A stretch of 64,000 nucleotides of DNA from Trichostrongylus colubriformis (GCA_963978905.1 OZ022258.1:47848591-47912590); one strand, 5' to 3'. Counted from the first letter of the stretch, positions 43,301-54,528 are shown. Made by a program: numbers and translations. The notes: generated by a model from the sequence alone, not told the origin.

Positions 43301-46300
43301 CTACGCCTACTGTGGGTGGGGTTTGCGGTAAAATGTTCGGTGTTTGGGTGCAAAATTGGTGCCTTCGCAGTGAGGGACATCTAACAAAACGCTGTGTGTC
43401 TAGGCATCTCGGAGGGAACTTTGAGGGGTAACTCTGCAAATTGGGGCGCATTTTTTGCCTAAGGATTAGTAGAAAGATCCTATATATCGTTCCAAAAGAA
43501 TCCGAACGTCGTGAAAACTTGGGTGAGGGCGAGGTGACGGAGTTTGTATCTGTAAAGTTAAGAGAGGCCCGCCTTCAATGGGCGGAGCGTGCTCCAAATA
43601 GACGGTGCTCACCACGATTACCTTTATAACTTGGCTACAGAGCACCCTACAAACCATAACCTTTCATCAAGGCCTATATATAAACCAGGAAATGTGTTTA
43701 TCTGTTATATTGTCTGTCTGTCCACCCGAAACTTGAAAACTCTGAGAAACAAGCAGGAGAGTTGGGTCAACTTTGGGTTGGGTGAGTCATGGTAGTAGGA
43801 GATGTCAAGAGCGCATGTGAACCATAAGAAGATCCTCCGTTCACTTAAAGGGGACATGCGTCAAAAAAAATCGGGTGATGTGGAGAATTCTATAAGTCGT
43901 TTCAAGAGCCCGGATGTCGCCAAAAAGGGAAAGCGGTGAAGGCGAGTTTGTGGTGTTTGTCGCAGGTAAGAGGGACCCGCCTTCAAGAGCGGAGCATGCA
44001 ATAGATGAAGTCGTGTTCGTGATTCGATGAAGTCGTGTTTTTGTCATTCATGAGAAATTACACTTCCTCTACATAGCGGTCTGGGGACCAAGTAAAAGCC
44101 GAGCAGTGTTTAACCGTGACAAAAATATACCAAATTAGAAGGGTAGACGGAGCCTAAGCTGGGATATTGGTTGAAAATATTGGTTTTTAAGCGGAAGGCT
44201 GATAACGGCTTCTCAACCATGCCATTGAGTGAGTGCCCAAGAAGTTGGAATCCTGTAGCCTCAACCTATCATCATACTCTATATAAAAAGCAGGAGTTTG
44301 GTGTTTGTACTGTAGTGTGTCCGTCCGCTCGCTTCTTGGTTCTACCAGAAAAACGAGTGGGGGAGGTCAGGTCAAGTTTGGCTTGGGTTTGGCATGGTCC
44401 AAGATGCTCAGAGCGCACAGAGACTCCGCGGGGCGTGCGCTGCATTGTCTTCGGACCAGTGCCAACATTCTGTAGATCGTCTCAAAATTGCCCCGACATC
44501 GGGAAAAGGTGGACCAAGATGAGATCTGGGTATATGTAGCAGTTGAGGGAAACCCTCCTTCAATGGGCGGCGCGCGCTCCAAGTGGGCGGTGTTAGCCAA
44601 AAACGTTCATTACGCGGCTCCAGGAGGGAGACGGTCGTTTGGCGCGGCCCCTTGGAGCTAATTTGCCAGTGGGGCAATGTCAAAGCTCCTGCTCTAAAAA
44701 GGCTTAGGTAAATCTGAGAGAGTCCAGGCGGCCCATGCGCCCCGTTGGCAAATTAGCTGCAAGGGCCGCGCCAAACGACATACACCCGGCTCCAGGACAG
44801 TGTAGAGAGGAAAAACCGGTGGAGGTCAGCGAGATCTGAGCTGTGTTCAGCATATCTGAAGGGAGTGGCGACCCGCCCACTGTGGGCGGAGGTAGCAGCC
44901 GCAATCGTATTCACTCATGAAACATTATAGTTCTTCTCCAGAGCGATCTAGGAACCGGGTAAAAACAGAAGTAATGTGTAACAGCTCAAGTAGCATAAAT
45001 AATGTCGAATGACCACGTTAGGCGGAGCCATCGCTACGGTGTTGATTGAAAATATCAGCGTTTGTGCCGAAGGCTGGAAACGGCTTAGGCCGCTTTCATA
45101 CTTTGCGCACCGACGCCGTCACGTCACCGGTGGTGACGGCGTCGAACTCATGCAACCATTTGCCCGCCGCCGGCGACGACGTCCATAGATAATGCACAGC
45201 GTTTGCAAAATTCTTGACCCAATCACACTACAGTGTGGTGATTGTGGCCGCTTCGAATCCTGGCACTGTGCCAATACACGAAGTGGCCACGATCACCATA
45301 CTGGCACAGCGCCAAGATTCGAAGCGGCACAATCACCATACTGTAGTGTGAATGGGTCGAGAATGCAAACGCTGCGCATTATCTATGAACGCCGTCGCCG
45401 GCGGCGGGCAAATGGTTGCGTGGGTTTGACGCCGTCAGCGGCGGTGACGGCGTCAAATCGACGCAGGTGACGGCGTCAAATTGACGCTGTCGCCGCCGGT
45501 AAAGGCGTCGGTTTGCAAAGTATGAAAGCGGCCTTATGGACCATAGTATTGATTAAGTGCCCTCATAAAAGTCGAAATACTACAACACCATACATCACCG
45601 ATCGATATTGATTGAAAATGTTGGTTTTTGTGCAGGAGGTGTCTTTACTACGCACTACTATACTGAACCATGTCAGACTCCGCCCACTGTGGACACTGAG
45701 GACGGGGCATGCTCTAAAATGTTCGGTGTTTGGATGCAAATTTCTATTCGTTCCAAAAGAGCCCAGGAGTTAGGATAAGGTGGGCTAAAATGGGTGAAGG
45801 GTGTATGTAGCAGATGAAGAATCACAAATTATATATAAATCAGGAGTTTGGTGTGTCTATCATGTTGTGTCCGTGCCCTCAAAACTCAGCACTACCTGAA
45901 GAACAAAGTCAGATCAAGTCAGAGTTGAGTGGATCTTGCTAAGAGATGAACAGGTAGCATATGGACCATGTCAGACTCCCTCACTGTGGGCGGGGCGTGC
46001 GTTCAAGTGTTCGGCGTTTAGATGCAAAACTCTATCAATTGCTGTAACTCCTTCCAACAAAGCCCAGGAGTCGGGAAAAGGTAGACCAAAATGAGTTAAG
46101 GGTGTATGTAGCAGATAGAATACCCGCCTTTAGTTGGCGTACACGCTCCACGTAGGTGGTGTTTACTATGATCGTTTATATGTTGCCTCAGGAGCAGCCC
46201 AGATACTGCGAAAAAAACCGATGGAGATCAGCGATGTCTAGGTGGTGTTGCACGTTCTTGAGGTAGGTGGAGGTCCGCCTACAATGGGCGGAACGTGCAA

Positions 46301-48197
46301 TCAACAATATCGTGCTCACTCATAAGAAGTGTAACACCGCTCCAGAGCAGTCTACAGTGCCGGAGAAAGCTGATGTAATTCGAAGCTGCCAAAGTAACAA
46401 AAATAATGTCAACTGATTACGGTAGACGGGGTCATCAGAATATTGGTTGAAAATATCGGTTTTTGTGCGGAAGGCTGGAAACGGCTTATGCACCATACCG
46501 CTGAGTGAATACCCTCATGGAACATGAAGCTCTGAAAAATGAACAGCGAGCCACACCATTGGGTGGCGCCGTTGCAGAACTTCAGTTAAGTGCTATTGGC
46601 CGACATCGATCGAAATCATTGATCCCTGAGCAAAGAGCTTAAAACAGGCAATGGGATCCCATTGAATGATTACAGTCGCAGAAGTTGAAATACTGCAGCA
46701 TCATGTGCCATGGGTCGTAATTGTCGGTTTTCGTACGAAGGGCCGGGCAAAGTGATGGATCACACCAGTGGATGGACACAATTGCAGAGGCTTACATTCT
46801 GTAGGGCTTATTTCATGCATACCGATGCCTACTGTATTGCTATGATGAGCCTTTGTAGTGAAGGCTGTTAATGGACTACCCCTCAGCACAAATGTAAAAT
46901 CTATTGATTGCCGCCAAACCACATTGCTGTGAAATTTCTTTCATATCATTTTGCCCACCGCCCGCTTCGCACCGGTACCCGTAACGCGATGTAGATCGCG
47001 AAGCTCACCTGGTATAAAAAAAATGACAAGACCGTCATCTAGGGTATTTTACATTTAGTAAGGAAATATTATACAATGAAACTGAAGAGATGCGTGACGC
47101 TCTTTGAGGAAACCTATTGGACACCATCATTATTGTCACCCTCACACTTCCTAGAAAGGCATCATATACTAGTAGTTGTTCCGCCGTTTTGTTATGAGTG
47201 GTATTGGCGTTAGGTCCACCAAAGCAGTCGAAGAGACAGCTTTAATACGACTGCGTGTTCCAAAAAATGTGCCCGCTTTCGACAACACTATCTTTCCGTT
47301 GAAATAGAAGCGGATTACAAACTCACAATTGCATATGACGTACAACATGCATCGCTACCATTGCAGGTATCCTGATTCTATGGAACCAGGATCGTACTAC
47401 ATGGAGTGTACTGGTGAGCCACGTGGGGAGGATTTTACCTGTTCGGATAAATTAAAATTCCGTTATCAGCAATCCAATAGCTACATATGGGACCATCGTC
47501 ACTACTTCACTAAGCGAGTTAGTTTTTCAGTTTTCTTGTCAAAGGAAATGGAAAGCTTTCTAGTGTTGGAAGTGAGTCCACATAGGGTCATTAATCTTTC
47601 GTCAGGAAAGATGCTAATCGTTTAAATGAGAATATGAACTTTCCTTGTTCGATTAAAGCATTGAATGTATTCCATTCCGAGAAAGGCATGCAGTTAAATT
47701 CATAGGCAAGGATAGAGGGCTCAGGTGAAATCAAAAAGCGCGAATCCACGGATGGTACAATCAACGGTAGTACCTTTTGGCGTTGTATCGAAAAGAAGGA
47801 GTGGGTCCGAGGAGGACAGAAATTCTCATCGGATGCGAGCCAAGGGCACCGTAAGAGGGATCTAAAGTGATTACTGTGTCCTACGTCGAATTTCAGGCGT
47901 AACGCTCGGCCCCCCTAATTCGCACCCATCTCGTCGCGCGACACACGCGACCTCCCACATTTTCTGTTGTAATGGCACGCCATCAGAACACGGAAAGCTG
48001 ATAATGAATTGGGCTCCTATAAAATCTTGACACATACACACCGGTATACTTCCCCTTCAAAATAATCGTAGTATAATAATTTTCGAATATTGACTTCTAT
48101 TGCCTTTCAGGTATACAACTATGGAAAAACCGGTTGCGACCTGCTTAATCTGAATGAAAGCCAGGCCTCTTTGGACATGGAAGTGACAGTGTTGTAG
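31343..48197 (+). CDS. Secreted class 3 lipase (triacylglycerol lipase family), ten exons
   Basis: Exons: 31343-31494, 32559-32647, 36242-36297, 36373-36438, 37463-37540, 37627-37705, 38035-38134, 38333-38476, 47367-47517, 48111-48197 (1002 nt, 333 residues). All phases join. The start chosen gives a signal-peptide-like N-terminus (MRLLHIATYFELVVALP). Family marks in order: ARKLLNMAAGAY (30-41), CAGYIAVS (76-83), VFRGTTT (92-98), FTGHSLGGALA (153-163) with nucleophile Ser157, YTFGEPRVGD (184-193), RRDIVPHLPAC (213-223) with Asp215, YHQGTEIWYP (248-257), and DHRHYF (297-302) with His298. Ser-Asp spacing resembles fungal lipases. Three N-glycosylation sequons and many Cys suit a secreted ester/lipid hydrolase. 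The donor after exon 3 (GTGGGT) and the AAG acceptors of exons 6 and 7 are atypical. Intron 8 (8.9 kb) separates the catalytic His from the other two residues. Confidence 0.85.
31606..31675 (-). tRNA. tRNA-like sequence / tRNA pseudogene (left arm)
   Basis: Reading the minus strand: a 6-bp acceptor stem (TGTCGG/CCGACA), an anticodon-arm stem ATGC/GCAT around the 7-nt loop CCGGAAA, and a T arm GCGGG-TTCGAGG-CCCGT. The D arm is weak. Position 33 is C instead of the near-universal U. The loop would give a GGA (Ser) anticodon, yet there is no long variable arm as Ser tRNAs have. It is more likely tRNA-derived than a working tRNA. Confidence 0.5.
32088..32157 (+). tRNA. tRNA-like sequence / tRNA pseudogene (right arm)
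   Basis: Same architecture as the left-arm unit. The anticodon-arm stem here is ATCC/GGAT: a G-C pair in the left unit is a C-G pair here, with the same loop. The acceptor and T stems are intact. Confidence 0.5.
33066..34225. mobile_element. mariner element in lipase intron 2
   Basis: The ends TTAGGTCGTGGCG (left) and inverted TTAGGTCGTGCCG (right) are 1160 bp apart. TA follows the right end; the left flank is AA, probably mutated. It contains a minus-strand transposase pseudogene and sits between exons 2 and 3 of the lipase, transcribed against the gene. Confidence 0.85.
33069..34056 (-). pseudogene. mariner transposase (cecropia-type match), decayed
   Basis: The start is at MLHEYKLGVNAAEAATNV. 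The linker GRISEVRDDELKAHIEDNPR, the helix-turn-helix STREIAEGLGVDFGTVARHL and KTGKVKK follow in the normal order, then SRRLEVCSS, the first catalytic area (TCDENGFF, where the family has TCDEKW), and the C-terminal FFKHLKVFFREKWLRNQEKA to SRWQRCFDTFGRYL. An early stop (after NVTGA), several frameshifts and no normal stop before the terminal repeat show it is dead. Confidence 0.85.
34300..35200. other. Intron sequence with a relic of the 55.4 kb foldback family
   Basis: Around 34309-34350 the motif TTGATCTACAAAATGATACTG follows CGATAAAGCATC, a diverged copy of the hairpin motif repeated in the 55389-56765 element. The neighbouring sequence to about 34560 is also similar. The rest is featureless. 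Confidence 0.45.
35251..36070 (-). pseudogene. Penelope-like element relic with GIY-YIG endonuclease
   Basis: Read from 36070 downward: the end of the reverse transcriptase (RQYRKPNSRNIIVYCISAHP, SSIKKAIVKNMFRTA), a damaged linker, then CPHKEESDC and the GIY-YIG region (VVYLIACKLCGEELLGETVR, CVRASEHL), and after a frame break the C-terminal part (FTILARKQEISARSIPEASW, INRKDERVAITREL) with a stop at 35251. This order is typical of endonuclease-bearing Penelope-like elements. Stops and at least one frameshift make it a pseudogene. It lies in lipase intron 2, just before exon 3, on the opposite strand. Confidence 0.75.
38724..38970. mobile_element. MITE of the 'GGCGGCAG' family in lipase intron 8
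   Basis: GGCCGCGTTCATACTTTGAG (38789) and the inverted GCAAAGCATGAACG (38945) bound a GC-rich unit with about 45-bp inverted ends. A further related end (TAAGGCTACATTCATACTCG) at 38724 suggests a second, older element next to it. Confidence 0.6.
39776..40703. mobile_element. TIR element with internal tandem repeats (lipase intron 8)
   Basis: The ends GGTAAACGGACAAATGTGCG and inverted GGTAAACGGACAAGTGTGCG match over about 40 bp. Inside, a unit containing CTCAACAACGATATTTGGCG recurs at 40130, 40267 and 40409 (137- and 142-bp spacing). Each unit includes CGGGGCTTCCTTCCCT and TTAGGTTAAAATATACACTT. No target duplication or ORF was recognised. Confidence 0.7.
40897..41764. repeat. Recent 433/435-bp tandem duplication
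   Basis: The block starting at 40897 repeats from 41330 with almost no change. The encoded reading frames are identical 435 bp apart, and the only length change I see is in the (GT)n run. It is therefore much younger than the surrounding units. Confidence 0.85.
41700..42520. repeat. 116-117-bp minisatellite, about seven units
   Basis: TGAAAATATCGGTTTTTGTG (first unit TGAAGATATCGG) starts at 41724, 41841, 41958, 42074, 42190, 42306 and 42422. Each unit holds GCAGAAGGCTGGAAACGG, CTCATAGAAGTT and CACCGATCGATATTGAT. Single units of the same repeat lie inside Helitron-like copies A and B. Confidence 0.9.
45088..45533. mobile_element. Palindromic PIF/Harbinger-like MITE nested in the array
   Basis: The ends GGCCGCTTTCATACTTTG and CAAAGTATGAAAGCGGCC are exact inverses, flanked by TTA (45085-45087, 45534-45536). 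It interrupts the minisatellite unit whose intact form elsewhere reads CGGCTTATGGACC, so the TTA duplication is proven by comparison. The inside is almost wholly palindromic (GACGGCGTC-rich), centred near 45280. Confidence 0.85.
45822..47013. mobile_element. Helitron-like repeat, copy B (lipase intron 8)
   Basis: Starts A|TCACAAAT then TATATATAAATCAGG and ends with the CGCGATGTAGATCGCG hairpin, eight bases and CTGGT. Homologous to copy A (8667-9990) over its whole length, in the same orientation. It ends 354 bp before lipase exon 9. No coding capacity. Confidence 0.6.
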
Positions 48198-48199
48198 AC

Positions 48200-49580
48200 A
48201 GAATTAACTTTTCAACAAGGACCATAGGTTTAGAATAAGTCAACTGGATCCATTTTTCGGCTGAGTCCATTCAATCGGATTTTCGGTGCTTATTCTTAGA
48301 TAAATGTCCAGCGGTATAGCACTAGCAAGACGAGACCTTCCTCGGGGACACTGCCGTCGAGCTGCGAATGTGCGGAGCCGGTGCAGCACGTCCTGCCAAG
48401 CTAGTAGCAGCTGCTCCTCGGGTTACTAGGCCGTATTGTTGCTATTAGCATCACAGATCTGTGCCGCGGTTGCTGGTACTGGCTTTCTCGTCCACTGCAA
48501 TATGGGAGCAGTACTAATGCAATAGCACTACTGGAATTGCGCTGCTGTACTACTATCATATCCTGTTCTCATTACTACAGAAGGTCTCGTTTACATTAAC
48601 GTACGACGTTTATCTTAATGACGTCAATGGAATCAGATTTTCGTATTTCCCTGAAAACTAGCATATAGGGGTTTTGGAGGGTGCTAATCACGCTGGTGAG
48701 CCTGTTTTGCGCAAACGTGTGAAATTTCACCTCTTCTGAGCAAATACACCCATTTTGTCTATGGCGGCTCCTACACAGGTTTTCGAGGGTGCTCATCATA
48801 CTCGTGAGTTCATTTTTGTTCATCCTGCTAAATTAGTTTCCAGAGAGAAGTTTCAGACCTAGGTCGGATACTTACAGTGAAGATGAGGTAATACCTACGA
48901 TCGAAATAGTGAAACATGCACACTTCACCACATTCATTGTTAGCGACAATCGAGACTGGATTACAAGGCACAAGGTGTCCATGTGTAGTGGTTAAAATAC
49001 CTCAGATACAGTAATCATGGTACCACTTGGGTGATACGTTTTTCAATTCTAAAACTTCAGAGGTGACCGATGACAGTGCTGTTCTGCTAAGCTGTTGATG
49101 CCGTCAAAAACGGACCAGCGAAAAATGGCAGCTGTTCAAAATAAAATCACCGGGTTGGAGAGGTTATTACTAGTTGTAAGCGCGAAACAATGTGTAGAAA
49201 TTGCGAGCACGTGAGCACAGTGTAACGGAGACCGTGGAGCCTATTTATTCCTTTCCTTATTCACTCGCTGTTAGATTATCCGGTCGTTTTTAGGTAAGTA
49301 TAGTCTGATGTCGGCCCTGAAGAATGGATGATCATTAATCGAATGATTTGAGATACTGGTTTCCTCACAACAAATTAACACCTATATCGCACGTGCTAGT
49401 GCGCTTCGCAGAATGGGTCCCCAGTACAAGCTCCGCTTGAGTGTGCCTTGAGTGTGTATAGCACATTAGCCCTTGCTGTATCGTTCTTTCCAAGGGCGAG
49501 CCAGTAGCTCAAGGAAGTGATTAAAACGGGAATCACTGCCAGCATTCACCTTGCCTCACCTATTTAGTAGTTTTTTGACT
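48200..49580. other. Lipase 3' flank; short tandem similarity
   Basis: No canonical AATAAA is evident just after the lipase stop. At 48665-48810 two related segments (TTTTGGAGGGTGCTAATCA and TTTTCGAGGGTGCTCATCA) lie about 115 bp apart. No other gene was seen. Confidence 0.4.
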
Positions 49581-49585
49581 TACAC

Positions 49586-50919
49586 GGAAGGCCCATCAGG
49601 TCATGGTGAGCTTTCTCAAAACGGTTTTTTGCATTTTATAGGGTCACATACATGAAGCAAAAAACCGGTCTCAAATTTGGCTAAATGGTTTTGAGGGGCC
49701 CACAAAATAGTTGATGGTTCGGTCCCCACTGAGGACAAATTTTTGCATTTTTCTAGTTTTCATCCATTTGTGCTCATGTAAGACCATACATGCAAAATAT
49801 GTGCAAAATCAATTTTTATTCTACCAGGGAACCGTTATTTCCTGTACTTTTGCGTACTAAGCGAATGATTGGTCTGGACCTGCCAACGCTCATAACAGGG
49901 GAACTAGGCGTTTTCCCGCAAAGTACGTATGATGTTCATGCTCAGGGGGTCGAACTACCCTAGATGACAAGTGTTCAGCCTAATCGCGATTTGGACCCAA
50001 ACTCGGAAAGTTGGACCACCAATAGTACCGCTAATGCCATAGTGAAGCGCACTCAACGAAAGGAGCTCGCCCGATATAAGGAAATGTTTGCTATCTTTTG
50101 CCTTCGCAGGCTGTTGCTAGGTGCAGTTCACTTGGGATGCGTTGTTTCTGCACATGCTCGATTGCATTTAATCGAGGCTGTAAGTTGTTCGTCTGTACAA
50201 GTAGTGCAGTGACTATGTGCCCATGTCCACCCCACTGTATCGAGTTTGGGTCAAAATCTCAATTTGGATAGTATTTTGTAACTAGGGCTAGTCGAGTCTC
50301 CTGAGCACAAATATCACACTAGTTTCGCAGGAAAACCCTTGACACGCGTGCTAGGGGCGCCGAAGGGTCTAAACACTTTAACCACGGAAAGCTTGCAAAT
50401 GGGGTCACTTTCGTGCACCAGCGACAAAAATTGCAGTCATTTTGCATGTGCGCAAACAGTGTAGCGCTGGACAAAGAAAATTAAGAAAATGCAAAAGCGA
50501 AAACGTCAAGAGGACTTGAACCACAAGCACCACCACCACCGTTCCAATGACAATCTATCCCACTATCCATTCGGCCGACCAACCACTGCAAGCACGGTAG
50601 CCTGTGCATCCCCTATCAGCTTCCTTTGCTTCGTATAGCAGTTACCATAGGTGATTCTGCATTTTTGAACGAGATCGCAGTGGTTTCGGCGTAGGTTTGA
50701 AGACAGTCTTTCGATATGCATATACTGAACGCCGTAGCTGGGAAGCATTGCAGCAAACTGGTCAAAATTGTTTCTTTCTGAGCAACTTTGTCACTCATTT
50801 TCTGGGCCCCCCAAAACCATTTAGCCGAATTTGAGACCGGTTTTTTGCTTCATGTATGTAACCCTGTAAAATGCGAAAAACCGTTTTGAAAAAGCTCACC
50901 ATGACCTGATGGGCCTTCC
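49586..50919. mobile_element. TIR element with 120-130-bp inverted ends
   Basis: GGAAGGCCCATCAGGTCATG at the left returns inverted as CATGACCTGATGGGCCTTCC at 50900-50919. The match extends inward through AAACGG.TTTTTGC and TTTGGCTAAATGGTTTTG. The 1.1 kb interior encodes nothing recognisable. The superfamily is unknown. Confidence 0.65.
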
Positions 50920-50934
50920 TTGTTAGAGGAATCG

Positions 50935-51345
50935 TCCACGGAAATCCCGTCATTCTAATTCCCTCCAGAATCAGTGTCAGTGTTTTCCTTGAATAAAATA
51001 CTTCAAGGAAAACAGAAAAAGAGTGAAAAATTCCTTTTGTCCTGATTAAAAACTTGGAAATATGAAGAAGATGTAGTCCGTTTAAACTCCTGTCAGAAGA
51101 TCTTGCAGCAGTCACCGCTAAGCAAATAGTTTCTTGACAGTCGGAGACGCAAACAGCAATTGGGGCGTTCCTTCGCGCCCAGTTGCTGTCTGCGTCTACG
51201 ACCGCCGTCCCCGATCGCGCATTTGCTCCTCAGATCCCCATGGCCGACACCACCTGGACGCCACTCCCCGTCATCCACAGCGAAAAGCCATATCTCAGCC
51301 GAATTGTAATTTTTGCGCGGGAAACTTCGCATGTGCCCTTCACTG
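50935..51345. repeat. Copy of the 23.4 kb repeat family
   Basis: GGAATCGTCCACGGAAAT at the left and ATATCTCAGCCGAATTG with TGCGCGGGAAACTTCGCATG at the right match the family's end and arm words. A GACGCAAACAGCAATTGG / CAGTTGCTGTCTGCGTC foldback sits inside. Confidence 0.55.
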
Positions 51346-51349
51346 AGCA

Positions 51350-54300
51350 GAAAGAACAAAAATATATAGGTGACAAAGTGACTCTTTTTCCCGTGTACGA
51401 TTTCCGCTATCAAACTTTTGAGTTGGTTCCCTTCTATCACCATTCAAAGTCGCAATTATCACCATTCGTTTCTGACAAAATGGTTGGCTCCATCCCTTCC
51501 GATCATGCTCTTGAAACAGTCCAAGTGGGCGCGCAACATTTTTTTCTGAGATGAGAAACAGTTGTACTCTTCAAGAATTTGCATCGCTTCGAAGGCACAC
51601 TAAGCTCAATTCGGCTGAAGCGTGGTATACGGCTGAGGTGCACTGGATGCAGTAGTATGATTTGCTGTGCGCGAATCGCCTTTGCGCCTCATCATGACTT
51701 TCTTCAGTGAGTTACCAACCTTGAATACATCTCTTAAGAGTACATTGCGTCTATTAGGTGTGTTGTGTTGCATTAAGTAGTTGTTAATGTTGGGGAGACG
51801 GGGTTACAAACAAGAAAAAAGCATGCGAAAAGTAAAAAAGAAAAGCATGCAAAAAAACACATTCGAAGACACCATTAGTGCATTTTGACCTCCTTTTGCC
51901 CTCTCTACATCGCCATCATTTCACTATCATCGTCGCTATTATCATCACCACCACCGAAAAATCGAAAGCACAGCAATAAGGAACAAATCGAAATCATCAC
52001 AAGACACACTTAAAACTCTTCACATCTCGAATACCATTCACGTTCATCATGCCTAATCCTTTTCCATTTCCTTCACTACCCCTAGTGGTATTTTTATAAA
52101 ACTCGAAAGCACAGCAATGTGAAAGCGAAATATCACTGCCTAGTATCTGAAAAAACCTTAAAATCATCACTGCTTTCTGAGCAGTGCATATCTTGTCCCA
52201 GTCTATCCTACGTATCTACTTTCTAGGTAATGTTGACCTATCCTAATCTATCCTAAACGATGAAAAAACGAAGAAAAGCTTAACCGTCCGGTTCTGGAAG
52301 GAAGACGTCAGAAAAACTTGCTATTTCTTCGCTAACCCGAAAGTGCCATTTGAAAACAGTAGCATATATCAATTTTTACTCAAGAGTTGAAAAGGTAAAC
52401 GTTCACAAAACTCTACTTGATAACCGAATAAACCACATGACCATGAATCAGACTCACACAAGTGAGGGTGCAAAATCCTCGCATTTTCACTTTGGTGGGC
52501 GACATCTTCGCCTCAAATCTCGGCTACGGACTCCTCTTCAACGTTATAATCACCATCGCCTTCACGCATGTCGTTTTCCTCCCCTTCATTTCCTCTCAGA
52601 TTCAGCTGAGCTAGCTATTAGACCAAGTTTCCAACTGGTTCTACAAACGAAAAAAAGTACTGGCGACAAAGAGCTACTCCTCGACATTCCCACCAGCCAT
52701 ATTTCCTAAGAACCGACTTCTCATTGGCTTCGGCACCCTCCTCGGCGGCTCTGGTCTGGGTCCCTCTAAGAGTAGGTCCTTTGGCTCGTCATCTACGGCT
52801 CATAATATGTTTCTACACCCAAGCCCTCGTCTGCCACAATTCAATCAGCTTCAACATCAGCGTCAACAACTCACTAAAATGGTGGATTGAAGTACTTACG
52901 GCTGCAAACTGGAATGATTTATAGTAAATTACAATCGGTTTGGTTTTTATTCTTTGAAGGAGAACAATCACAACAGGAGCTGTCCTGTTGCGCGAGTGAG
53001 TCAATTCGCTGTTACGAGGGAGTGTTGGAGTGTGGGAGTGGATACTGGATATTCTCGAAAAAAAATCCCGAACAGCATCCACACGTTTTGTAGGGGATAA
53101 CCTTCACAAATGCGGACTGTGTCAAGGGCCTGCACAGATACATCTGCTCTATGTTAGTGCATTGCCATTGCTCATGTCCTGAACATACAGTTTTAGTTAC
53201 CTGAACAAAACATTTGTTCGGACAAATGCTGCGAGAACGGTGATAGTATGAAATAGTACGAAAAAGAAGCATCACAGCACCTGTTCTCTCTGCAATCCAG
53301 GCAAGTGACAGCTGAAGGTTTTCTGCTAAATAAACTTAAGGGTGGGCCAATTGGTTCTGGCGCACGAGTGTTGCCAAGGCGAATGCTTCCAAGTCCTGAT
53401 CGGTCAGTTCACAACCATCGGGGTGCAGCGTTGACAAATGCGAGGAGTTGAGAGGATGAATGTTCTGCTCCTGCCTCTGTTCAACTTCTATCTCCAACTA
53501 ACAGTAACTTCGCAAGTTTCGAAGCGCTCGAACGGCAGCTGACTTGCCGTTCCTCATCTCCAGGTCGACTATTGGTCCCGGCATCTATGGCTTATAGTAG
53601 CTGAACACCTGCTTCTATTTCCAAACTTTTGCCCTCAGAATACTCACTCCATTTTGGGACCTATACTGTAACGACTAATACAGCCTTAACACAATGAAAT
53701 CTCAGAAAAATGTTGACTAAAGCAGCTTTGCAAAACATAAAAATATCAGAGAAATGCGTCATCGTTGCAATATCGCCATAATTGATTTCTTAATCATCCT
53801 TTTCCGAAAAATTCACAAAATATTAAAGAAAAATATGAACAATTTGTTTTGTTTATGGCACAATTCGCTCCATATAAAAGATGGGCATGGTGATGCCCAG
53901 CCAGTCGTCTCCAATAAAGATATAAATCGTGATCGTTCCGCAACATATACCCCATACATAACATTAAACAATCATGGGGTCAAGAACAAGTGGTACTCAC
54001 TCAAGATATCGAATGAACCTCACAAATTTTGTCGACAAAAGCACAACACAGAAAATGAAAACGAACTATTTCGTAGAGCAGAGATGCATTATCGAAAGCG
54101 TCCACAAAAGCAATAACAAATGAAGAAAGCGAATGCCAAAAAACAGTCAAAAATAAAAAAGTCTCTATGCTCCGCTCGATAAGGTACCATGTGGTGACAC
54201 GGGGCTATTCGAAAGTGCATCATACTGTAGCAATCATGACAGGACCCAGCTGCCGTCCATGTCAAGTGCCGGCGAATGTGCAAAGGGCAGCAGTGGGCAG

Positions 54301-54490
54301 TATACGCACAAGTTGTGACGTCACAGCGAATTAATTATTCACGCCTATTCACCCTCCAACTGTAAAGATCGCTAGAGGGTTCTTGCTGGTCCCGCCGATC
54401 GCCAGCAGCACATCTGACCCCCGTGCAGTACTTGTAGTTTGTTAGCACATGCCGTTCTTACCCTTCGCGGGAACAAAGCGCGTGGGCTTG
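51350..54490. other. Unassigned, AT-rich
   Basis: The longest open frame (53754-54116, 120 codons) is Lys/Asn-rich, as expected for AT-rich DNA, and matches no family. A simple CATCAC/CACCAC-like stretch lies near 51910-51950. Confidence 0.35.
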
Positions 54491-54495
54491 TCTGG

Positions 54496-54528
54496 CCAAT
54501 CAGGAGCGAGCAGATCGCTCGTGATTGG
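54496..54528. repeat. Hairpin with CCAAT / ATTGG ends
   Basis: CCAATCAGGAGCGA and TCGCTCGTGATTGG pair at 13 of 14 positions around a 5-nt loop. Just downstream are CCGCCC/GGGCGG words. This could be promoter-like, but no gene start was found beside it. Confidence 0.5.

Larger units (their letters stand above)
40897..45821. repeat. Array of Helitron-like partial units (lipase intron 8)
   Basis: The start motif TATAAACCAGGAGTTTGG, usually after A|TCATACCC, recurs near 40910, 41344, 42545, 42825, 43155, 43680, 44290 and 45837 in one orientation. Each unit continues with a TGTCTGTTTGTCTG-like run, an AAGGTCGGGTCAAG-like stretch and a GCCCACTGTGGGCGG-like stretch. Units differ in length and in how much follows the start, as in a degraded head-to-tail array. 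It ends in the full-length copy B. Confidence 0.65.

Noticed and set aside
50505..50580. tRNA-like T arm (GGTTCAAGTCC on the minus strand)
   Set aside because: No matching acceptor or anticodon arm could be drawn around it.
53754..54116. 120-codon AT-rich ORF as a gene
   Set aside because: Lys/Asn-rich composition of chance frames in AT-rich DNA, no splice context, no family match.
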